From: Peptococcaceae bacterium UBA5752
GTDB lineage: Bacteria; Bacillota; Dehalobacteriia; UBA4068
Length of the DNA stretch: 64,000 nt
NCBI GenBank assembly: GCA_002419055.1
Contig: DIFI01000020.1
Span: forward strand, 135 to 64,134
Direction of reading: 5' to 3'
Under the pieces are notes generated by a model, which saw only the letters and a list, made by a program, of their open reading frames with translations, made no database searches and had not been told where the DNA came from. Positions 51,201 to 59,881 of this stretch are shown in pieces; positions within the stretch are counted from its first letter, which is position 1; every line of letters begins with the position of its first letter. Made by a program: the position numbers and the translations under genes.

Positions 51201-51685
51201 TAGTCTATCTGCAGGTTGTGTTGACAAATAGCATTTACTTTGAAGACGCAGGCGAAAACGCACATGCCGCCGGTATTTACTATACGCCGGTGCGTGATAC
51301 TTTTATCGAATATACGCCCGGAGACGATGAAGATCAGCCAATTATCGGTAATATCCGCCTCAATGGTATCAGCGTACTTGATGAAACTGCGGTTCATCTG
51401 GCTGATCCGGCGATTAGCGGACATTCCCGGCTGATTCCCGCTGCCTATGGCAAAAAAGGGTTTTGGGACAGTTCGCCCGGTATCAGTGAGCAGCAAATGG
51501 ACGAATTAAGACAACAATTACTTATAATGCTTAAATCTTCTGCCGCCGAAATGATCTCTGGTCTGATAGAGGCCTCTCCGGTAAAAAGACGCAATTTTGA
51601 CGCTTGTAGTTATTGTGATTTCAAAACCATCTGCGGTTTTGAACGCGAGTTTGCTGTCTGCAAAGGAGAGCCTTACGATGGCTAA
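48293..51685 (+). CDS. addB: ATP-dependent helicase/deoxyribonuclease subunit B (AddB)
   Basis: An 1130-residue AddB subunit of the AddAB double-strand-break resection enzyme. An N-terminal Walker A GRAGSGKT, UvrD-like helicase remnants and a C-terminal RecB-like nuclease domain (VIDRIDMAKDDKGHSW, IIDYKTG) are seen. The four Fe-S cysteines are split as usual: one in FRACPFSYF (about residue 785) and three in CSYCDFKTICGF near the C-terminus. The GTG at 48293 has no clear ribosome binding site; a TATGAT box ends nine bases before it, so a very short leader is possible. It overlaps addA by eight bases. Confidence 0.95.
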   Translation: MKKLTCRVILGRAGSGKTYLCLDEISRLAAESPQGPPIIFIVPEQATFIHEKMLATNHGLKGYSRVQVIGFRRLIRNAHSALNKPLLPPLSEAGKRLLMSKLLTENREQLQVFTSAQLQSGFAELLVATADEIAVWGIDQQQLQYAATQIAVDHCQSHLGKKLTDISLLTGLYNQFIADRYENFPDGMDFLVTAIREHGYLSDAIIYIDGYSEFTPKELAVISALFVNAAAVNIALPLDPRLKDSTIGETDPFYSAWRCYRLLLAIIRSEKLSIIETLLADSNYRFAVTRELGFLEQHLFPFNDTAEFNGDCQHIYINCAVNPRLELHSVARHIRRLVRDKSLRYREIGIVSRDITPYAQLLRTVFDEYQIPFFVDSKKTVFTHPLIEMIRAALECWVYRPRHATIFRYLKTGLTPLSIQELDQLENYCLANGINHWDWFDDKNWTKWRSNGRDKNYFDSQLEQINGWRRRGSAALLQFITALSDNAAVADVCSALKQLMTQLNVEQTLDQWQRQEQVKSQGFDAAIDRQIYQLVVSFLNEAQLLLADTILLPEHLLNTFDNGISGLTLSLTPPGLDEVFISSLERSRNPALKVAFVIGVNEGALPRKITDNAIFSDRERRQLLACGIELAAGSTSRQLAENYLVYVALTRASQELYLSYPLADEQGGVLLPSPVIRRLKTIFPALNIQASETESIWELGNSQHALSSLAFQLRKAEAGNPIDNYWWDVYNWYLHNEQTKPLLKQMLQGLFYRRDQQRLSTENIVRLYGHTLRSSVSRIEKFRACPFSYFAGYGLKLKPRPVYQITALDRGSLFHEVLAQIGRTINQRQLAWENIDDAAATQLIEESMTMLLPRFLGNILCSSARYQYLTSRIKSTLKAAVLMMAEHMRRGYFVPVAWELPFGQNSPDSLPALTIELENGNKLEINGVIDRIDMAKDDKGHSWFRIIDYKTGQVSLSINEIIEGLRLQLIVYLQVVLTNSIYFEDAGENAHAAGIYYTPVRDTFIEYTPGDDEDQPIIGNIRLNGISVLDETAVHLADPAISGHSRLIPAAYGKKGFWDSSPGISEQQMDELRQQLLIMLKSSAAEMISGLIEASPVKRRNFDACSYCDFKTICGFEREFAVCKGEPYDG

Positions 51686-54600
51686 GATAACGTTTAATCA
51701 ACAGCAAATGGCCGCAATAGAAACCAGCGGCAACAATATTTTGGTAGCTGCCGGTGCCGGCAGTGGTAAGACAGCAGCGTTGGTTGAGCGGATTATCAGG
51801 CAGATCAGCCGCAATGACGATCCAGTTGACATTGATTGTTTGCTGTCGTTGACCTTTACCAATGCCGCTGCCAGCGAAATGCGTCAGCGAATAGATGAGG
51901 CGCTGACGGCGCTGCTCAAGAAAAGAGGCGGTGAAGACCAATGGCTGTTGCGTCAATTGGCATTGTTACCGCAAGCCCATATATCAACTATTCATTCTTT
52001 TTGTCTTGATGTCGTCCGCCATAACTTTTACCGGCTCGGCCTTGATAACGGTTTCCGCATTCCGTCGGAAACGGAAGGTTTGCTGCTGCGTGATGAAGCG
52101 ATAGACAATTTTTTTGAAGCGGAGTTTGCCCACGAGGAAAGTTGCCTGCCTTTGATTTCCGACACATACGGCTGCGGCAATGATCAAAAGAAGCTGGCGA
52201 GGCTGTTGACGGATCTACATTCGTTCAGCAGCAGCCAGCCGCATCCCCGCCAATGGTTAAAAGATGCGGCAGCTGTTTTTGCCTGCCCGCAAACAATTGA
52301 TGATTTACCGTTTGCCGATTTTGTCTTTATGCAGTTAAAGCGAAGTATTCAGCAGTCGCGTAACTATTTTGGGCTGGCTCTTACTACACGCGATATTGCC
52401 GACAAATGTCAGCAGCAACTTATGCGCGAAGATGAAATGCTTGGCTCTTTACTGCAAATTAGCAGTATGCCGCAATTGATCAAGTCACTTGCGGGCTGCA
52501 AGTTTGACAGGTGGCTGCCGATAGATAAAAATACTCCTTTAAAAGATAAAGAACGATTTGCTTTCTTGCGTAATGCCGGCAGAGATGTCATTAAAGAACT
52601 CCAGAAAAAGTATTGTCGTCGTTCGCTCCAGATGCAATTGGCTGATTTGCGTCAAGCCGCCCCGCTGCTTTCGGGCCTCTGCGAACTGACCATAGCTTAT
52701 GACGAAGCGATAACTCAAGAAAAACGGCGGCGCAACCTTGTTGATTTCAGTGACATGGAGCATTTCTGTCTACAAATATTAGAGGATGAGGAAAGCGGCG
52801 TTGCGGATGGTCTGCGCAGCCAATTTGTGGAAATATTGGTAGACGAATATCAGGATATTAATCCGGTGCAGGAACGCATATTGCAGCTGCTGCAAAATGG
52901 CAGCAATTGCTTTGCTGTCGGGGATGTCAAGCAGAGCATCTACCGCTTTCGTATGGCAGAACCGGGCTTATTTTTAAGCAAATATCAGCAGTATGCTTTA
53001 GATCAAGGCGGTATCCGTATCGATTTGAACCTTAATTATCGCAGCAGCTGTAATATAATCAACTGCATTAATTATATTTTTTGCCGTCTGATGTCCGAAG
53101 AAACTGCTGAAATCGCCTATGATCAGGATGCGGCGCTGCATGCCGGTAGTAATATCAAAGGAGATCCCTGCGAATTATGGCTGCTAAACCGCCCCGAGGC
53201 CGATCAGAATGTAGATAGCGAAGGCGGCATACCGGAGCTGAGTGAAAATGGCGATCAATCTGACAGCGCCGGTATCAAGGACGCGCGCAGTGAGGCACAA
53301 TTGATCGGTAAACGCATCCGTCAATTATGTAATCAGCAGCATTATAATTACCGTGATATTGCTATACTGCTGCGTTCACCCCGCAATACCGATCAGGAAA
53401 TAGTCAAGCAGCTATTAGCGATGGGTATACCGGCGGTAGCCGATAAATCTCCTTCATATCTTGACCAGCCGGAAGTTGCGCTGATCATTTCTTGCCTCAA
53501 AATAATCGATAACCCGCTTCAAGATATTCCTTTTACTGCTGCGCTTCGTTCGCCTTTAGCCGGTTTTACCAGTGAAGAATTGGTGCAGATTCGCTTTATT
53601 GACAAACAGCAGAGCTTTTATGGCTGCCTGCAGCAGATTGTCGCAGGTGAAGATGTCTTAGCGGTTAAGGCGGCTGCTTTTCTTGAGCAGCTTGCAGCTT
53701 GGCGCAAACAGGCCGGTAAAGGTCACTTGGCAGATTTAATCTGGCAGCTGTGCCAGACCCGCGGTTTCTATCAATTAAGCGGCGCCCTACCGGGTGGGCG
53801 TAGCCGTCAGGCAAACTTACGAGCGCTGCATCAACAGGCTTGCGAATACGAACGAAGCAGCTTCAGCGGTTTATCCCGTTTTATCAACCTGCTCGATGAT
53901 GCTTTAGAGAAAAATTCGACCAACGAGAGCGAAAGGCTGCTCAGCGAAAGCGCCGACGTGGTCAGGGTGATGAGCATTCATAAAAGCAAGGGCCTGCAAT
54001 TTTCTGTTGTGTTTGTAGCATCACTTGGTCGTAGGTTGCAATTTCCTCAAGCAAAAGAAGATGTAGTCTGGCATAAAGATTTTGGTATCGGCGCCAAGAT
54101 TATTGATATTGACCGGAGAATCAAATTTAATTCGTTTGCCCGTGCTGCTATAGTTGATAAATTACATCAGGAAGCTATCGCTGAAGATTTGCGTACCTTA
54201 TATGTGGCTTTAACCCGCGCCGCCTCTCAATTGATATTAGTTGGCACTATCAGCAAAACGCCCAACAAAATCGAAGAATACTTTAACAGTTTGGCGGTGT
54301 CTGCAGATGAGCAAATTTTCAGCGGTTCTGTTATGCAAAGTAAAGGCAGCTTCTTAGAGTGGTTGCTGATGGTGCTGTTGCATCACCCGGACGCGGCGGA
54401 GCTCAGGGAGCGTTATGACTGTGATTGTCAGCCTATATCCGATGATCAAAGCCGGTGGCGGATCTATTTTGATCAACAATCATCTATCGAACAGCAAAGC
54501 GACGCTGCTGTTACTGTTGATGCACATCTGCAAGCCATAGCGGAACAAAAAGAATTACCGCCTACACCGCAGGCGGAAATGATTAACCAAATTATGAGTT

Positions 54601-55265
54601 ACCGCTATCCTTTTGCTGAAGTTTGCCGCTATCCAATAAAATGGACCGTCAGTGAATTAAATAAAACAGCTTCCTTTGCCGATGACTGCCAAGAAAGCTG
54701 TTTGATTGAAGAAGCAGCGTTGGATGAGGCTGATCTACCTAAATTAGCTGCTAATGAACGTGGTTCTATTTATCATTTACTCTTGGAAAAGATTAATGTC
54801 AGTGGCTGTCAAAGCGTTGATGATGTTACGGATCAAATCAAAGCCTTTACCGATCAGGGCATACTAAAAACTCGTGATACGGAAATTATTGATTCTGCCG
54901 CTATCGTTGCTTTATTTACTTCACCGCTGGGGCAGCGGATGATAGCCGCACCGCAAGTTTATAGGGAAGTGCCTTTTACTTATGCGTTACCGGCGAGGGA
55001 ACAGCTTGATATTGCAAAAGAAGATGATATGCTGATCGTTCAGGGTATGATCGACGCGGTTTTCAAAGAAGAAGACGCGCTGGTAATCATCGACTATAAA
55101 ACCGGCAGCCGCGGTAAAAGTGAACAACAGATATTGGCAACGTATGCCAGACAGTTAGCCTATTATCGCCGCGCTATCGCCGATATCTGGCAATTGCCGG
55201 TCAAAGAAGCGTATCTGTATATGATCGACACACAGCAAATTATTGCAGTACCCGAAGTTATTTAA
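51678..55265 (+). CDS. addA: ATP-dependent helicase/nuclease subunit A (AddA)
   Basis: A 1195-residue superfamily 1A helicase-nuclease. Helicase motifs: Q motif FNQQQMAAIE, Walker A VAAGAGSGKT, LTFTNAAASEMRQRI (Ia), VDEYQDINPVQ (II), GDVKQSIYRFR (III), LNLNYRSSCNI (IV), VMSIHKSKGLQFSVVFV (V), LYVALTRAASQL (VI). The C-terminal RecB-type nuclease has GMIDAVF and VIIDYKTGS. AAAGGAGAG precedes the ATG. With AddB it resects DNA ends and recognises a Chi-type sequence. It ends in an eight-base tail-to-tail overlap with the PHP phosphatase gene on the opposite strand. Confidence 0.97.
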   Translation: MAKITFNQQQMAAIETSGNNILVAAGAGSGKTAALVERIIRQISRNDDPVDIDCLLSLTFTNAAASEMRQRIDEALTALLKKRGGEDQWLLRQLALLPQAHISTIHSFCLDVVRHNFYRLGLDNGFRIPSETEGLLLRDEAIDNFFEAEFAHEESCLPLISDTYGCGNDQKKLARLLTDLHSFSSSQPHPRQWLKDAAAVFACPQTIDDLPFADFVFMQLKRSIQQSRNYFGLALTTRDIADKCQQQLMREDEMLGSLLQISSMPQLIKSLAGCKFDRWLPIDKNTPLKDKERFAFLRNAGRDVIKELQKKYCRRSLQMQLADLRQAAPLLSGLCELTIAYDEAITQEKRRRNLVDFSDMEHFCLQILEDEESGVADGLRSQFVEILVDEYQDINPVQERILQLLQNGSNCFAVGDVKQSIYRFRMAEPGLFLSKYQQYALDQGGIRIDLNLNYRSSCNIINCINYIFCRLMSEETAEIAYDQDAALHAGSNIKGDPCELWLLNRPEADQNVDSEGGIPELSENGDQSDSAGIKDARSEAQLIGKRIRQLCNQQHYNYRDIAILLRSPRNTDQEIVKQLLAMGIPAVADKSPSYLDQPEVALIISCLKIIDNPLQDIPFTAALRSPLAGFTSEELVQIRFIDKQQSFYGCLQQIVAGEDVLAVKAAAFLEQLAAWRKQAGKGHLADLIWQLCQTRGFYQLSGALPGGRSRQANLRALHQQACEYERSSFSGLSRFINLLDDALEKNSTNESERLLSESADVVRVMSIHKSKGLQFSVVFVASLGRRLQFPQAKEDVVWHKDFGIGAKIIDIDRRIKFNSFARAAIVDKLHQEAIAEDLRTLYVALTRAASQLILVGTISKTPNKIEEYFNSLAVSADEQIFSGSVMQSKGSFLEWLLMVLLHHPDAAELRERYDCDCQPISDDQSRWRIYFDQQSSIEQQSDAAVTVDAHLQAIAEQKELPPTPQAEMINQIMSYRYPFAEVCRYPIKWTVSELNKTASFADDCQESCLIEEAALDEADLPKLAANERGSIYHLLLEKINVSGCQSVDDVTDQIKAFTDQGILKTRDTEIIDSAAIVALFTSPLGQRMIAAPQVYREVPFTYALPAREQLDIAKEDDMLIVQGMIDAVFKEEDALVIIDYKTGSRGKSEQQILATYARQLAYYRRAIADIWQLPVKEAYLYMIDTQQIIAVPEVI

Positions 55266-56058
55266 GCGGCACCTGCTTTAATTGCCGCTGCTCAAAGAGG
55301 CTGATATACTTAAATCCCGCTTCTTCGATTAGCTGGTAACCGTCTTTAATCCGATAAAACAGACTACGCGGAACGTGAGAATCGGAGCCGCAGGTGATGA
55401 TTTCTCCGCCCAGTTGTTTATAACGGCGCAATATCTCCGGTGCGGGATGGGCTTCGTAGCAACCGCAGCGCCAGCCGCCGGTATTTATTTCTAAGCCTTT
55501 ACCGCGTTCAATCAACTGTTTGAGCAGCGGGTCGAGGTATTCGGCATAATCATCATAAACGAAATTCACTTGTGGCAGTTGTTGATCACGGCGGATCAGA
55601 TCTATGTGTGCCAGTACATCGAAGTCTTCCATCTCCGATACCGCAGCCAATAAAGCCGCGAAATATTCGTTGTAAGCCTGCGTTAGAGTTTTACCTGCTG
55701 AAAAGGTACCGTTGAAAATAGGCAGATCATCGATAAAGTGCAGCGAGCCCAAGACAAAATCGTAATTTCCGGCTTTAACTGCGGCTTCCGTTTGGGGCTG
55801 CATCAACGGCTGCCAGCCGGCTTCAACCCCCATGCCGATAGCAAAATCAGGGAATAATTGGCGTGAGAGCTCAATCTCTTGATAATATTGCTGCCAATCA
55901 GGCAACCCACCGATAGGAGAATCTTGCGAGCACTCGATATGTTCGGTAAAAGTGACGCCGCTACCTCCGGCGGCAATTACCAAGGCGCAGATTTCGGCAA
56001 TCGGCGTGCTGCCATCAAATGAGATGCTGCTATGACAATGATAATCATAATATTTCAT
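55258..56058 (-). CDS. PHP-domain phosphatase (histidinol-phosphatase HisK family)
   Basis: A 266-residue PHP metallophosphoesterase: YDYHCHSSISFDG at the N-terminus (HxH), GVTFTEHIEC, FVLGSLHFID, VLAHIDLIRRDQ, LEINTGGWR and ITCGSDSHVP supply the metal ligands. Best match is the HisK-type histidinol-phosphate phosphatase, although no his genes are near, so another phosphate ester is possible. ATG 56058 follows GGGAGAACAGC. It overlaps hflX by 14 bases and is probably in one operon with it. Confidence 0.88.
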   Translation of the reverse strand: MKYYDYHCHSSISFDGSTPIAEICALVIAAGGSGVTFTEHIECSQDSPIGGLPDWQQYYQEIELSRQLFPDFAIGMGVEAGWQPLMQPQTEAAVKAGNYDFVLGSLHFIDDLPIFNGTFSAGKTLTQAYNEYFAALLAAVSEMEDFDVLAHIDLIRRDQQLPQVNFVYDDYAEYLDPLLKQLIERGKGLEINTGGWRCGCYEAHPAPEILRRYKQLGGEIITCGSDSHVPRSLFYRIKDGYQLIEEAGFKYISLFEQRQLKQVPLK

Positions 56059-57838
56059 GCTGTTCTCCCTCAAGTTTCGACTTAATTCCTTGTTGGCATA
56101 ATTGTCCCCAGAGTCGGCGCGGTATTTCCGCGCTGATTTTTATGCCTTGTTCGGTATACTCTACCTGCCTGACCCTACCTTCTTCGTAACAGGCCGCTAC
56201 CACCGCGTTACCATCAGGCGGCAGCAAATACTCTACGGCAACCAACCGTTCTGCTATTTGAGCTGCGATCATTTCCTTTAGCTGCTGCAACCCTTGGCCG
56301 CTGGTGGCAGAAATAGCCACTGCCGGATTAAAGATGCCGAGCAGTCTTTGCATGGCATCGGAGTTGCCCAGCAGATCAGTTTTATTGATAACATTGATCA
56401 TTGGTTTATCGGCTGCTGACAATTTTGCCACTACCTTCATCACGGCGCTGGCCTGATCTTCAATATCATCAGCCGATCCGTCCATTACATGCAGTAGCAA
56501 ATCAGCGTCGGCAACCTCTTCTAATGTTGCGGAAAAAGCTGCTATAAGATGGTGTGGTAAGCGGCGGATAAAACCGACCGTATCGCTTAAAAGTATTTCC
56601 TGCCCCTGCATCAATTCCACACGTCTGGTCAACGGATCGAGGGTGGCAAAAAGTTTATCTTCTGCTATGGTATCGGCAGCGGATAAAGCATTGAGCAGAG
56701 AGCTTTTACCGGCATTGGTGTAGCCGACCAGGGTAACCTTGAAAAGCTGTTCTTTAGTCCGCCGTTGGCGTTGCACGCTGCGCCCACGACAAATATTATC
56801 TAAGGCACTTTGCAGGTCATCAATACGTCCGCGGATCTTGCGCCGATCCATTTCCAGCATCGATTCACCGGGACCGCGAGTGCCGATACCGCCGCCAAGC
56901 CGAGAAAGCTGAGTTCCCTGTCCACTGAGGCGCGGCAGTAAATAGCGCAGTTGCGCCAGCTCAACCTGTAGCTTGCCCTCATAACTAATAGCCCGTGATG
57001 CAAATATATCCAATATCAACATAGTTCGGTCGATGATTTTACGGTCAATTATTTGCGCCAATGTAGCCATTACCGAAACCGGCAGTTCATCATCGAAAAT
57101 TATCACATCTGCCTGTTTGACCTGGGCCAGCATGGCAATTTCTTTGGCCTTGCCTTTACCTATATAAGTTGCGGCCTCCGGACGGTTCTTTTTTTGATAA
57201 AGTGAATCAACAACTTTGATACCGGCCGTTGCGGCTAATTGAGCAAGCTCCGCCAGGGAACGCTGCGTTTCTTCGCTTCCAGCTCCGCAATCAAGTGCTA
57301 CCAATATCGCTTTTTCTGCGGAGGCTGTTTGTTCTTCATCTAATACCTGTTTACGCAAAGGCAGCTGGCTACGCCAATTATACTCTGCCGCTGCAGCCCA
57401 ATCCATAATCATTGGCTGTTCCGGCACAAATGCGATACCGACTGTAGTAATCGCTGCATCGCTGCCGACACCAAGCGCGGCGATACAATCTAAGCCTGAT
57501 GCTGCCAGCGCCGACAAATCAGCATCGCTTAATATGCCGCTGCCCTGTGGATGAGTGTGCACGCAATGCAGTCCCGACAAAGGTGCGTATTGCCGCCGCG
57601 CATGCTGAAGTTCGGGCAGGGATATATCTCCGCTATTGCCCACAGCAATCGCTGCAATCTGACCACGCCGGTCAATATAGACCGCTACCTCTCTGTTGAT
57701 ACGGCGGCTGACTGACGCCATTTCTTCAGCCAACTGCTGACCGATAAGATTGTCCGATTCAACTGTCAGTTCAGGCCAACTTTCCATTTTTTCCAAAACA
57801 ACTTTGCTGATTCCATCAATATTTCCGGATACTTTCAT
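56045..57838 (-). CDS. hflX: HflX GTPase with N-terminal JAMM/MPN-like domain
   Basis: A 597-residue ribosome-associated GTPase. The family core starts near residue 165: an HflX N-terminal domain (ALDCGAGSEETQRSLAEL, EAATYIGKGKAKEI), the glycine-rich helical region (QGTQLSRLGGGIGTRGPGE), and a G domain (VGYTNAGKSSLLNAL, DTVGFIRRLPHHLI, NKTDLL, SATSGQGL). Before it lies an extra about 160-residue domain with a complete JAMM signature (His94-x-His96, Ser104, Asp107) and Glu50. HflX rescues or splits stalled ribosomes after heat stress. AAGGAG precedes the ATG. The function of the extra domain is unknown. Confidence 0.94.
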   Translation of the reverse strand: MKVSGNIDGISKVVLEKMESWPELTVESDNLIGQQLAEEMASVSRRINREVAVYIDRRGQIAAIAVGNSGDISLPELQHARRQYAPLSGLHCVHTHPQGSGILSDADLSALAASGLDCIAALGVGSDAAITTVGIAFVPEQPMIMDWAAAAEYNWRSQLPLRKQVLDEEQTASAEKAILVALDCGAGSEETQRSLAELAQLAATAGIKVVDSLYQKKNRPEAATYIGKGKAKEIAMLAQVKQADVIIFDDELPVSVMATLAQIIDRKIIDRTMLILDIFASRAISYEGKLQVELAQLRYLLPRLSGQGTQLSRLGGGIGTRGPGESMLEMDRRKIRGRIDDLQSALDNICRGRSVQRQRRTKEQLFKVTLVGYTNAGKSSLLNALSAADTIAEDKLFATLDPLTRRVELMQGQEILLSDTVGFIRRLPHHLIAAFSATLEEVADADLLLHVMDGSADDIEDQASAVMKVVAKLSAADKPMINVINKTDLLGNSDAMQRLLGIFNPAVAISATSGQGLQQLKEMIAAQIAERLVAVEYLLPPDGNAVVAACYEEGRVRQVEYTEQGIKISAEIPRRLWGQLCQQGIKSKLEGEQHEIL

Positions 57839-58039
57839 AAAACTCCTTATTGTTTTATTTTAACGCTTATGCTGCTTTGAAACCGTTAACAGACTTCTTA
57901 TATATTTAATGCTGTTTAGCAATCTTCAAAGCCTATTATATTATTTTTTTAATTAGTTAGTTTTTATGCATAAATTAGTAGCCTTAACAGCTTTTTGTTT
58001 GTTAATCGTCAGCTATCAGGTAACTTTTTAAAATTAATG

Positions 58040-58870
58040 TTAATGTTGCTTGTCCGTAAACATCTTACGCAAAGCATCGCCCAAAATCATAATATCTCTG
58101 GGCTGGCTATCGCCCATGGCATAGGATGTCGAAAGGCGCAAATATTCTATACTGCTCGGATTAGCTCCCACCAGCGTAGCCAGTACGATATCGAGCGCAA
58201 GTAAATCGCGTCCGATCAGCAGCGTGCTTTGCGGCAATTGTTGATAACCTTTATTTCCTTTTATACCATCAATTATTGTTAAATCCGGCTCCCTTAAATC
58301 ATAAAGGTCAACTAATGCCCGCTGATACTGCTCCGGCGGCATCAACGCCAAATCGGGGGAACCGTTTGCGATATTGATAAAGCCCCCGCCGAATAAAGTA
58401 CCGTTTTCCGACTTCAGTTTGGGGATATTAATCAAGGTATCGGCATGCAACAGACATTGATAGATCTGCATTTGCTCCTTCGCTAAGTTGTTGGTTGTCG
58501 GTCTGGTTGCCGTGATCATCATCGAAAGATCAATAAAATCGACTTCCAAATCCTCACACAGTTGGGCATAACCGCTGATTTGCAGCACTTGATCAAAATC
58601 AAACCCATCAATAGCTTTACCTGCCAGTGTAACCATCCCGCAGCCTGCTCCGCGGGCAAGATTAATCAACGCCGCTACCACGGCAGGTGTAGTATTAATA
58701 CCTGCTTCAGGTGGTACCGGCAACCCCCAATCTGGTAATATTACGATATTATCACCACTGTTAACAAAAAACTCGATTCCTTCAAAAGCCGTCAGCATTT
58801 TGCTTATGGTATCTTCAATCTCGGTGGCTGAAGGCTGCTGCTTAAAAGCCCACGAAGCGATAATGGACAT
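58040..58870 (-). CDS. DUF362 domain protein
   Basis: A 276-residue protein of the DUF362 superfamily: VILPDWGLPVPPEAGINTTPAVVAALINLARGAGCG near the start, LLHADTLINIPKLKSENGTLFGGGFINIANG in the middle and TIIDGIKGNKG and LLIGRDLLALDIVLATLVGANPSSIEYL toward the end. No ferredoxin-like cysteine cluster is present, unlike longer family members. Biochemical function is unknown. GGAGGTACGTAG precedes the ATG. It has its own promoter (58910-58937), with an inverted repeat across the -10 box. Confidence 0.88.
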   Translation of the reverse strand: MSIIASWAFKQQPSATEIEDTISKMLTAFEGIEFFVNSGDNIVILPDWGLPVPPEAGINTTPAVVAALINLARGAGCGMVTLAGKAIDGFDFDQVLQISGYAQLCEDLEVDFIDLSMMITATRPTTNNLAKEQMQIYQCLLHADTLINIPKLKSENGTLFGGGFINIANGSPDLALMPPEQYQRALVDLYDLREPDLTIIDGIKGNKGYQQLPQSTLLIGRDLLALDIVLATLVGANPSSIEYLRLSTSYAMGDSQPRDIMILGDALRKMFTDKQH

Positions 58871-58888
58871 CTACGTACCTCCAAAAAT

Positions 58889-58937
58889 TTGTGGTTATTT
58901 TATTATATTATTATACCACAATTGAGGTGTAGGACAA
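58889..58937 (-). promoter_or_regulatory. Promoter of the DUF362 gene with flanking inverted repeat
   Basis: On the minus strand TTGTCC (58937-58932), a 16-base spacer and TATAAT (58915-58910) form the promoter. TTGTGGT and ACCACAA (58889-58895 and 58915-58921) are inverted repeats that bracket the -10 box and start site, a possible operator. Confidence 0.55.
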
Positions 58938-58958
58938 AAGCTCTTAGGAATAAAAATA

Positions 58959-59138
58959 TTAACAAAGCAGCGCCCAAACGAAAAGCAAGAATAAAGCCAC
59001 CCCAATCAAAAATGCGGGGCAGGCAAGCATTGAAATCAGCAGGGTGGCAATGGCAATAATCAATATGATATCGCCCGTACCATGACCACAAATAAGCCGT
59101 TCAATGTGTTTACGGAATTTATTATGAATACCGCCCAT
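58959..59138 (-). CDS. Small membrane protein (59 residues), function unknown
   Basis: A 59-residue protein: a basic N-terminus (MGGIHNKFRKHIERLICGHG) followed by one or two membrane segments (DIILIIAIATLLISMLACPAFLIGVALFLLFVWALLC). The ATG at 59138 has TTAGGAG about eight bases upstream, and a TATAAT box lies a little further upstream on the minus strand. A slightly longer reading frame in another phase of the same strand has no binding site and is rejected. It belongs to no family I recognise. Confidence 0.72.
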   Translation of the reverse strand: MGGIHNKFRKHIERLICGHGTGDIILIIAIATLLISMLACPAFLIGVALFLLFVWALLC

Positions 59139-59200
59139 ATAACATTCTCCTAAGTGCTTTTTTATATTATATGGTTCAGGTATTAATATGGTGAATTATG

Positions 59201-59229
59201 TTGCCTTATTGGTGGATTTACGCTATTAT
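59201..59229 (+). promoter_or_regulatory. nth promoter
   Basis: TTGCCT (59201-59206), a 17-base spacer and TATTAT (59224-59229). The predicted transcription start coincides with the ATG at 59237, suggesting a leaderless mRNA. Confidence 0.55.
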
Positions 59230-59236
59230 GTGAAAT

Positions 59237-59863
59237 ATGGGTAAGCAAAAACAGCAACAAATATTAAAAATATTAGAGGATACTTACCGGGGAAGCGGTA
59301 CAGCGCTGCAATTCGGCTCGCTGTTTCAGCTTCTGGTTGCGGTAATGCTGTCGGCTCAGACCAATGATAATCAGGTAAATGCTATTACCGGGCAATTATT
59401 TGCCCGTTACCCAATGGCTGCCGATTTTGCTTCTTTAACGGCAGCAGATCTTGAACCGCTAATAAGTTCATGCGGACTTTATAAAAACAAGGCAAAGAAT
59501 ATTATTGCGTCAGCAAAGATGATTTGTGAATGCTATAGTGGCGAGGTGCCTTGTAATAAAGAGGCCCTGATTAAATTGCCAGGTGTTGGCGCCAAGACAG
59601 CTAATGTTGTATTGAGTGTTGGCTTCGGCATCCCGGCACTGGCTGTTGATACGCATGTTTTTCGTGTTGCTAATCGGTTGGGTTTAGCCGAGGCAAAAAC
59701 TCCGGAGCAAACCGAAACTCAACTGTGCGCATTGATACCACGGGAACAATGGGGAGATGCTCATCATTGGTTGATCTGGCATGGCCGCAAAATTTGTAAA
59801 GCAAAGCATCCTCAGTGCAGCGAATGTCCATTAAACAATGTGTGCCCTTCAAATCAAGGATAG
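59237..59863 (+). CDS. nth: Endonuclease III (DNA glycosylase/AP lyase)
   Basis: A 208-residue base-excision repair enzyme that removes oxidised pyrimidines. The helix-hairpin-helix with catalytic lysine is LPGVGAKTANVVLSVGF, the catalytic aspartate is in AVDTHVFRVANRLGL, and the Fe-S loop is CKAKHPQCSECPLNNVC (C-x6-C-x2-C-x5-C). No Shine-Dalgarno sequence precedes the ATG; the promoter geometry suggests leaderless translation. Eighteen bases separate it from the S41 protease gene. Confidence 0.97.
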   Translation: MGKQKQQQILKILEDTYRGSGTALQFGSLFQLLVAVMLSAQTNDNQVNAITGQLFARYPMAADFASLTAADLEPLISSCGLYKNKAKNIIASAKMICECYSGEVPCNKEALIKLPGVGAKTANVVLSVGFGIPALAVDTHVFRVANRLGLAEAKTPEQTETQLCALIPREQWGDAHHWLIWHGRKICKAKHPQCSECPLNNVCPSNQG

Positions 59864-59881
59864 GGTAATAAGGAGAAATAA

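Noticed and set aside
58903..59091. A 62-codon minus-strand reading frame
   Set aside because: It has no ribosome binding site and odd composition. It is out of frame with the 59-residue membrane protein at 58959-59138, which has a good binding site.
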